NCBI GenBank assembly: GCA_041738275.1 | Contig: JBGSQD010000169.1 | Coordinates: 1-64,000, forward strand | Direction: 5' to 3' | DNA: 64,000 bases | Origin: JACPFJ01 sp041738275 | Lineage (GTDB): Bacteria; Desulfobacterota; Desulfuromonadia; Geobacterales; Pseudopelobacteraceae | Shown: positions 58,166-64,000 of the stretch, piece by piece | Position numbering within the stretch: position 1 is the stretch's first letter | Layout: each line of letters begins with the position of its first letter | Program-made: the position numbers and the translations under genes | Notes under the pieces: model-generated | Databases searched by the model: none | What the model was told of the DNA's origin: nothing | The model's input: only the letters and a program-made list of their open reading frames with translations

Positions 58166-60157
58166 ATGGCCTTTTCTCTCGACCGTACCAGAAGCTTTGT
58201 CAGGATAGACGAACCAAATCTGCTCTCCATTCGCCGATCAACCTCCCCAATTGTACCTGATGTTGATTACAGCCAGGGTCACCTCTTCGACGCATTTATC
58301 TGTGCTGTCCGTGAATACAATCTGTTCCGCGTCTACATCGGCTTGTATGACACCCAGCTCAAATCTAATCTGGTTTTTGTTGCCGACCCAGTCGGATTTG
58401 ACAATAAAAAAACCGCTATTCTCCTCAAAGAGGCTGAATCCTTCCTGACAAATATTGGTTTTTGCATGGAACAGGTCAATATGGAGTTCAGTCCTGCGAC
58501 TCGCGAAGTGATTATGCGTGATATGAAGGTCATGCGGGAGCCACCCCTGGCTGTTCGACTCGACGCAGCCATGTTTGCAATTGAAGCCCTGACTCTTGAA
58601 AAAAAAGAATTGCTCCAAAAAGCATCTCGAGCCCATAAAACCTATAAAACTGAAGTTGACAAGCTCAGACAGCAAGTGTTGTCGGCAAATACAGCTAAGA
58701 TTGAGCCTGCAGAAAAGCTGGTCTTGCATGAAGAATCCGTTGCTGATTTAATTCTGGAACGGGACACGTTAAAGGCTGAACTTGACAATATCCGCGAGAA
58801 AATTGAGGTGGACAAAAGCGAGCAGTTGCACGCCAATGTAAAAAGCAAGAAGGCTCAACTTGATCAACACTCTTTTGACACGTTACTTAAGGCAGCCAAA
58901 GAAGAATCAAGGGTTTTACTTAAAGAGAGGGATAAAGCCAAACAGGAAGCATACGACGCCAGCCAGGAGATTCTGGTTTTAAATGACCTTGTCCAGGCTG
59001 CACAGGAGGATGCCAGAGCAGCTAAAGGGGAGGTTGCCTGTTTACTTGAACAGATCAGTAAAACCCAGGATGAAGCTTCTGCGGCACAAACTGAAGTCCA
59101 AGCTGCTCGGCAGGAAACTCAGGTTTTGCAAAATGCGGTCAAGGTCTTGGAAGAACAAGCTCAGGCTGTTAAAATCGCGGCTCAAGCCTTATACAGCGAA
59201 GAAACCGGTTTACTTCAACAAGAGATAGACCGGCTGCAACGTGAACATGATGCGATTATTGCGACGCAATCCAACGAAATAAATGCTCTGCGAGCTGCAT
59301 TGACAATTGCAGATGAGAACTTGTCCTTCGAGCGTACCAAGAATGAATCCGCCCTTCAGGAGATGGACGCGCTGGAGAGAAATGCTGCAGTGGAGTTGAA
59401 AAAACTGAAGAAAATGGTCGACTCTCTCAGTGATGATAAGCGCACCCTGGAATCAATGGCGGCAGAATTGAAGGTTAAGGCCAATGGGGAGATCGAACGT
59501 CTTCAGCAGATCAACCAATCCCAGCGTCGGATCGCAATCAAGAAGGTCAAAGCCTTAAAGGAGGAGATGCGTCAACTCTCCGAAGCCCGTGCCGTTATAG
59601 CATCTCCAATCGGCGTATCGCTCTCGACCGTAGACAGCAAAACAACTTCAGATTCCCGATATGAAATGGAGCCAGAGCCCCATTTTGCCGGCTCAGCGAG
59701 TTTTAACGTATCTTTTTCCAACCCCTTCGGAGCCTTTGATAAATTCGAGTATGTCAACTTTGAGCCGGATTCGACATTGGAAGGCATTCCATATACCATA
59801 CTTGAAGATGTGGTCGAAGTGCACCGTTCTTTCAATAAAATACAAGCCGCGCCGTTAGGTAACCAGGTCCAGAGTTGTGATGGTTTTGTTTGTCTCGTTA
59901 AGGACCTTAGTCAAAGCATGATGGTGTATGTGGTGTGGTATATGAAAGAAACTGGTGAAGTACTGGTTTGCCGCCCTGACCACATTCCTGAAGGCGGGGA
60001 TATCGTCTTGAATATGGTGCGAGAGGGGATTGCTTATTTTGAAAGGGTTGGTTTCATTATGGATGAATTGATTCTGATGCCGGACCCGGAACAACGGCAG
60101 CATCAGATCGATTCACTATCGTTTTTTCATAAAATCAACATGGAGTGTGCAGCTTAA
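58166..60157 (+). CDS. Riboswitch-controlled coiled-coil protein with duplicated end domains
   Basis: A 663-residue cytoplasmic protein of unknown function. Residues about 25-135 and about 560-655 are two copies of one domain: GLYDTQLKSNLVFVADPVGF ... ESFLTNIGFCMEQV in the first and YMKETGEVLVCRPDHIPEGG ... IAYFERVGFIMDELILM in the second. Between them, about 150-490, runs a long coiled coil rich in Glu, Lys, Ala and Gln, followed by a Ser/Thr-rich linker. No signal peptide or membrane helix. GGGGAG precedes the ATG. The shape, globular-rod-globular, suits a scaffold or polar organiser. It is transcribed alone under the GEMM-I riboswitch. Confidence 0.85.
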   Translation: MAFSLDRTRSFVRIDEPNLLSIRRSTSPIVPDVDYSQGHLFDAFICAVREYNLFRVYIGLYDTQLKSNLVFVADPVGFDNKKTAILLKEAESFLTNIGFCMEQVNMEFSPATREVIMRDMKVMREPPLAVRLDAAMFAIEALTLEKKELLQKASRAHKTYKTEVDKLRQQVLSANTAKIEPAEKLVLHEESVADLILERDTLKAELDNIREKIEVDKSEQLHANVKSKKAQLDQHSFDTLLKAAKEESRVLLKERDKAKQEAYDASQEILVLNDLVQAAQEDARAAKGEVACLLEQISKTQDEASAAQTEVQAARQETQVLQNAVKVLEEQAQAVKIAAQALYSEETGLLQQEIDRLQREHDAIIATQSNEINALRAALTIADENLSFERTKNESALQEMDALERNAAVELKKLKKMVDSLSDDKRTLESMAAELKVKANGEIERLQQINQSQRRIAIKKVKALKEEMRQLSEARAVIASPIGVSLSTVDSKTTSDSRYEMEPEPHFAGSASFNVSFSNPFGAFDKFEYVNFEPDSTLEGIPYTILEDVVEVHRSFNKIQAAPLGNQVQSCDGFVCLVKDLSQSMMVYVVWYMKETGEVLVCRPDHIPEGGDIVLNMVREGIAYFERVGFIMDELILMPDPEQRQHQIDSLSFFHKINMECAA

Positions 60158-60186
60158 ATGATCAGCGAAGAAATTGAAGTCAACGC

Positions 60187-61143
60187 TTAACTGAGTTGAA
60201 CTCCCTTGATCGTATCCGTCTCTTCATCCTTGGCCTGATGAAGGCAGCGTTCTGCCTTATCAAGAAGTATCTGGGCCGTTATGCCAAGCTTTAACTTGTT
60301 TGCGGAAAAACTAGCCACCCCAAAACTGGCGGTCACCCTTATCTCGTGCTGATACATCTTTACTACCATCGTTGAAATCCTGATCCGCAATCGTTTGGCA
60401 ACGATCATCGCTCCGGCCGCATCTGTTTCCGGCAAAACAGCCAGGAACTTATCTTCATCATACCTCACAAGCCAGTCAACACCCTTGCGCACAGCCTCTG
60501 TCAGGCAGTCGGCACAGGACTTCAGGACCTGATCTCCACTGTAATACCCATGGGTATCGCTAACCTGTTTGAAATTATTTATGCTTACGAGTATCAATGC
60601 CAGGGGATGTTCATAACGATAAGCTCTTTTGATCTCCTGAGCCATGCGATCATCCATGTAGTGCCGGTTGTAAATCCCTGTAACCGGGTCTATGAGGGCA
60701 AGGCTTCTGATCTCCTCCAGGCTTTTCTGGAGATTGCTCTCCAATTCAAGAATCCGCCGGGCGGTTTTAAGGCGGGTTCTCAATTCGTTCTGGTTTACCG
60801 GTTTGACGAGATATTCATCAGCCCCTGCCTCAAGTCCCGCAATAATGTCATTTTTTGAGTCCAGTGATGTGAGAAGGATGATAAACGTGTAGCGCTCGGT
60901 TTCTTCCTTTCTGATGGCCCGGCACAAGTCCAAACCATCCATCTCCGGCATTATCCAATCGGTCATTACTATCGGGTAATACCCCGAATTGAAGATCTCC
61001 AGAGCCTCTTTGCCGTTTTCTGCAGCAACCACCTCATAACCGGCAGTTGTCAGGTTTGTCTCAAGAATTCTCCTCAACAGTTGATCATCATCGACAATCA
61101 GAATCGGAAAGGAAAAGGATGCACTTGGAAGTGAGTCCGGCAT
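60187..61143 (-). CDS. Receiver-GGDEF protein with degenerate active site
   Basis: A 318-residue PleD-like protein. Residues about 10-130 are a receiver domain with the phospho-acceptor in VMTDWIMPEMDG and the conserved Lys in EYLVKPVNQNEL. Residues about 150-310 are a GGDEF-fold domain whose key sites are lost: SINNFKQVSDTHGYYSGD instead of DxDxFKxxND..GH, and RYDEDKFLA instead of GG(D/E)EF. It should not make c-di-GMP but may bind a nucleotide or partner. It converges with the coiled-coil gene. Confidence 0.9.
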   Translation of the reverse strand: MPDSLPSASFSFPILIVDDDQLLRRILETNLTTAGYEVVAAENGKEALEIFNSGYYPIVMTDWIMPEMDGLDLCRAIRKEETERYTFIILLTSLDSKNDIIAGLEAGADEYLVKPVNQNELRTRLKTARRILELESNLQKSLEEIRSLALIDPVTGIYNRHYMDDRMAQEIKRAYRYEHPLALILVSINNFKQVSDTHGYYSGDQVLKSCADCLTEAVRKGVDWLVRYDEDKFLAVLPETDAAGAMIVAKRLRIRISTMVVKMYQHEIRVTASFGVASFSANKLKLGITAQILLDKAERCLHQAKDEETDTIKGVQLS

Positions 61144-61225
61144 AAAACAGATCCCTCAAGGAGAAGTTAATAGTGCTGCAAAGGCATAACTGCGAAATAT
61201 TGTACTGTTGCGAAGTTATGGGCAA

Positions 61226-62296
61226 TTAATTGTCAAACATAAGTTTTCTTTCAAAATCCATGGAATGGGTAATGCGTTTGGCGTCCTCCATATTGATGAG
61301 ATCTTGCCGATACATCTGCAGCAGATGCTGATCCAGAGTCTGCATGTGGTACTGGGAACTTCCATTTTCTATATGCTTTTCGATTTCATCGAGACGCCCA
61401 TCCCGAATACAGGCTTGAATTGTTGTTGTGGCACGCATCACCTCGACAACCGGCAGGATGTTTTCTCCTGATTTATCCTTGATGAGACGCAATGACACGG
61501 TTGCGACAAGGATATCTGCCAATCTTTGCCGAATAATCTCCTGTGCCTCGGGCGGGAAGTGCCCGATAATTCGATTGATAGTGGATACGGCACCCAGGGT
61601 ATGCAGTGTAGAAAGAACCAGGTGTCCGGTTTCCGCGGCTTTTATGCAGGCATCGATCGTGTCCTTGTCACGCATTTCCCCCACCATTATGACATCAGGA
61701 TCCATGCGCAAAGCTGCCTTGAGGGCGGAATTAAAACTCTCGGTATCGATACCGACCTCTCTCTGGATAATACAGCTTTTTTGAGAGGTGAAGAGGAATT
61801 CGATAGGATCCTCTATGGTTATGATGTTGTAACCGTTGTTCTCGTTGATGAACCGGAGAATGGAGGCCAGTGTGGTTGATTTCCCGTTGCCGGTAGGGCC
61901 GGTGACAAGGATAAGACCGGTTGGCGCCTTTGCGATCTCTTCCAGAATCGTTGGCAGATTCAACTCCTGAAAGGTGCCGATGTGGGGCGGAATGACCCGC
62001 ATGACAATGCCGTAGTTTCCTTTCTGGCGGAATATGCTGACACGGAAACGTCCGCCGCTTGGCAAAGAATATGATGCATCAAGCTCTTTAATATCGTCAT
62101 TGAGTTTGCGGTTATTATGCTGCAAAACCTGCGCGGCTATGAATTCAGTGTCCGCGGGTGTCAGGTTTGGCATCTTTGCCCTGATTAGCTGTCCCCGACC
62201 TCTGAAAAACGGTGGATTGTCCACTTCAAAGTGAAGATCCGATACTCTTTTTTGGAAGGCTATTTCCAAAATCTGGTGAAGAATATTTGCGTCCAT
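61226..62296 (-). CDS. PilT-like twitching ATPase
   Basis: A 356-residue secretion/retraction ATPase of the PilT family: LVTGPTGNGKSTTLASILRF (Walker A), IITIEDPIEFLF (Asp box), ALRMDPDVIMVGEMRDKDT (Walker B) and TGHLVLSTLHTLGAVSTINR (His box). The C-terminal retraction motif (AIRNLIRE type) is altered to IQACIRDGRLDEI, so it is a PilT paralogue, perhaps PilU-like. It likely drives pilus retraction or accessory work in twitching. It lies 38 bases after the PATAN gene and before the receiver-GGDEF gene on the same strand. Confidence 0.93.
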   Translation of the reverse strand: MDANILHQILEIAFQKRVSDLHFEVDNPPFFRGRGQLIRAKMPNLTPADTEFIAAQVLQHNNRKLNDDIKELDASYSLPSGGRFRVSIFRQKGNYGIVMRVIPPHIGTFQELNLPTILEEIAKAPTGLILVTGPTGNGKSTTLASILRFINENNGYNIITIEDPIEFLFTSQKSCIIQREVGIDTESFNSALKAALRMDPDVIMVGEMRDKDTIDACIKAAETGHLVLSTLHTLGAVSTINRIIGHFPPEAQEIIRQRLADILVATVSLRLIKDKSGENILPVVEVMRATTTIQACIRDGRLDEIEKHIENGSSQYHMQTLDQHLLQMYRQDLINMEDAKRITHSMDFERKLMFDN

Positions 62297-62334
62297 AAGC
62301 GTAACCCTTCTTTAAATGTAATAGGTAGATTACT

Positions 62335-64000
62335 TTATTGAGTTTGAACGGGTTTTTCAAACTTTTTTCTATAGAATGCATTGTCCAGTACAAGACTGGC
62401 ATGACGTGCCAGGCTATCCAGCAGATCGATCTGCACCGGAGAACCCGCTTTAGGGCCGAAATCACCATATGTGATGGCGATAACCCTGCCAAAGCTTTTT
62501 ATGGGCAGGAGAAGTATTTTTGAACTGTGCGGTATGCCGATCTCTTCGAAAAGACAGCTTTTCAAGACATTGTCGTTGGATTGACCATAGAATAAAGTGC
62601 CGTTCTCAAGGACCTCTTTGAAAATTGAAGGCTGCCCAAGAGGTATCTTAAACATCATCGCCGGTGTTGGTCCGGAATTTTTATCAGCCTTCACTCCAAT
62701 ACCTTTTTCGGCAATAAGCTCCATCTTTCCGACTACAAAGGTTATGGTCCGTTCGAACATTGTTGACGCAAAGTTGAGAAGCAAAGACGCCACTTCCGGA
62801 GGTTGTGTGGACATGTTCAATTCGATGAGACATTCTTTGAATCGGCGTATGGCCTGCTGATGGTCCGGTCCGGATAGATACGTTTTAAGGTAGGATTGAA
62901 AAGTTGTCAGGAACGTTATGGTGTCGTCCACAAAGGTTTCTTTACGATCTTCCTTGCTGGGACGTGGCAGGATGGCTCTCACGCCTGTTTGCAGAGCTTG
63001 CAGGGATAATTTGTAATCCCATAACGGGATTGCCTGCAGGATGGAGATCTGCGGATACTGTGAAAGCTTATGTTGCACCAGTTCGGAGTTGAGCTTTGCT
63101 GAAACGTCATCATCCTGTTTTGATGGTGAATCGATTACCAGAATGGGCATGAGATCCCTGGCAAGTGATTGTTCGATAATAAGATCCAGATTCACCTCCT
63201 CATCAGTGGTAAATACAAAAAGATCCTCATGCTTGCAGACCGTTTTCAGGGTATGGGTAATGTAGTTGTCCCGACTGAATAAAATAATTGCCAGGCCGGT
63301 ACTGTTTGCTCCTGAATCTTGAGCCTGTCTTGAGAAGGCGGTCAGTACGGAACAAATCCTGTCCTGGTCGACAATTGGGATGCCTTGAAGCTCTTCCCCG
63401 ATAATCTTGCGATGCTTTTCGGAAGGATCAATGTCCTTAAGTCCCGAAAATACACTGGGGATGCTTTTTTTCAGGGTGTCGATGGCATCCAGGCCGAGCA
63501 GATCAGCTGTAATTGTCAGATCACTCGTCTCCGTAGTGCTGATTTCTTCTGCGGAACCTTCAGATGACGAGAAAAATACTTCAGATAAGGTGCCGTCGCG
63601 CATTTTTTCATCATAAATGCGCAGGGCATCCATCAGAATGCTTTGCGCGTTCATAAAAATTTCCTGCTGCAAGGTCTCCGGGAAATAGCGATATTCGTCG
63701 GAAATTTCATTTTTTGTCACATCAAGAGAAAACGTCCCGGTCGTCCAGGTCAACACCTCGACAATCGTCATCTCGATCAGTTCTTCCAAACCCTTATAGG
63801 CATCATCTTTATTAATGATTCCCTTATCCAGGAGCGTTGCTACCAATGGTTTCCGATTTGGACCGGCACTCTTTTGTTCCAGCAGGGCTGCTTCGAGCTG
63901 GTCAGGGGTGATCGTTTTCATCTCCACCAGGACTTGTCCGATGCGAACGCTGTTGTTCACATGGTTGGCAGAGACAAAGTAGCCGTCATTAAAGACCAGT
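62335..64000 (-). CDS. DUF4388 (PATAN) protein, 5' end beyond the window
   Basis: The reading frame stays open to the window edge; the GTG at 63960 is probably internal because the residues before it (FNDGYFVSANHVNNSVRIGQ) continue a DUF4388/PATAN-like fold ('lxfxdGxixxA'). The visible part, at least 541 residues, has the PATAN end (ITPDQLEAALLEQKSAG, VLTWTTGTFSLD), a receiver-like middle without the phosphate Asp (AIILFSRDNYI ... MPILVIDSPSKQDDD) and a GAF-like C-terminus (IAITYGDFGP). PATAN proteins of Geobacter and cyanobacteria link signalling to pili and motility. It sits upstream of the PilT-like gene. Confidence 0.8.
   Translation of the reverse strand, partial: LVFNDGYFVSANHVNNSVRIGQVLVEMKTITPDQLEAALLEQKSAGPNRKPLVATLLDKGIINKDDAYKGLEELIEMTIVEVLTWTTGTFSLDVTKNEISDEYRYFPETLQQEIFMNAQSILMDALRIYDEKMRDGTLSEVFFSSSEGSAEEISTTETSDLTITADLLGLDAIDTLKKSIPSVFSGLKDIDPSEKHRKIIGEELQGIPIVDQDRICSVLTAFSRQAQDSGANSTGLAIILFSRDNYITHTLKTVCKHEDLFVFTTDEEVNLDLIIEQSLARDLMPILVIDSPSKQDDDVSAKLNSELVQHKLSQYPQISILQAIPLWDYKLSLQALQTGVRAILPRPSKEDRKETFVDDTITFLTTFQSYLKTYLSGPDHQQAIRRFKECLIELNMSTQPPEVASLLLNFASTMFERTITFVVGKMELIAEKGIGVKADKNSGPTPAMMFKIPLGQPSIFKEVLENGTLFYGQSNDNVLKSCLFEEIGIPHSSKILLLPIKSFGRVIAITYGDFGPKAGSPVQIDLLDSLARHASLVLDNAFYRKKFEKPVQTQ

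Noticed and set aside
438..61143. Possible Hypr (cGAMP-making) GGDEF enzyme to match the riboswitch
   Set aside because: All three GGDEF proteins here keep Asp in the 'GxxxGD' position, and one is inactive; none shows the Ser reported for cGAMP synthases.
1..64000. CRISPR arrays, insertion sequences, phage genes
   Set aside because: No regularly spaced repeats, transposase, integrase or phage structural genes were seen.

Overview
The window reads as chromosome of a strictly or facultatively anaerobic, Gram-negative Geobacter-like bacterium (Desulfuromonadota). This is inferred from gene content only: an eight-haem tetrathionate-reductase-type cytochrome, a polysulfide/thiosulfate reductase operon, an 'orange protein' type NifX/MinD-ferredoxin cluster, a GEMM-I (c-di-GMP/cGAMP) riboswitch, PATAN (DUF4388) and PilT proteins, many GGDEF proteins and several TonB systems. 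There is no phage, transposase or CRISPR array. Both ends cut genes: a TraB/GumN-like protein at the left and a DUF4388 protein at the right.

Layout. 0-5.3 kb: a GGDEF protein, a small operon nadB / chorismate mutase / free-standing DAHP-synthase regulatory domain, an orphan YefM antitoxin with a broken toxin, and a complete HigBA pair. 5.5-11.3 kb: ClpB and a membrane-fused spermidine-synthase-like protein. 11.5-14.6 kb: a Fur/Zur-type regulator with a ZnuACB metal transporter. 14.6-20.5 kb: small housekeeping and stress genes, a methyltransferase-PAS-GGDEF fusion, a BioB-like radical SAM protein and a tiny exported peptide. 20.5-30.6 kb: an octahaem cytochrome and a large cluster of NifX-like proteins, Mrp and MinD-ferredoxin ATPases, IscU, DUF134 and DUF5320, with a sigma54 enhancer-binding protein, a near-consensus sigma54 promoter and an upstream palindrome. 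30.6-37.7 kb: a LysR regulator divergent from psrABC, followed by DUF302, a BASS/ACR3-like transporter and an ArsR-type regulator. 37.8-41.9 kb: a copper-uptake set (NosL-like protein, OprC/NosA-like receptor, TonB, and a Cys-rich exported protein interrupted by a stop). 42-54.8 kb: a segment bracketed by a decayed tRNA-Lys fragment and an intact tRNA-Lys(CTT). It carries two complete TonB receptor/ABC uptake systems; the second is a cobalamin system with two cobalamin riboswitches and an apparently exported CbiZ. 54.8-64 kb: rhodanese, chemoreceptor, then a GEMM-I riboswitch with terminator in front of a long coiled-coil protein, a receiver-GGDEF protein with a degenerate active site, a PilT-like ATPase and the PATAN protein.

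How it fits together. Three themes recur: respiration of sulfur compounds (octahaem cytochrome, PsrABC, rhodanese), acquisition of metals and cofactors (Zn, Cu, B12 and one unassigned chelate, plus assembly of an unusual metal cluster), and cyclic-dinucleotide signalling linked to surface motility or pili. The strongest candidates for new biology are the GEMM-I riboswitch, whose aligned ligand-contact base predicts 3',3'-cGAMP specificity and which drives an undescribed duplicated-domain coiled-coil protein; the sigma54-controlled orange-protein-like cluster with four NifX domains; the exported CbiZ under its own riboswitch; and the methyltransferase-PAS-GGDEF fusion. All family names come from reading the sequences; no database search was run.
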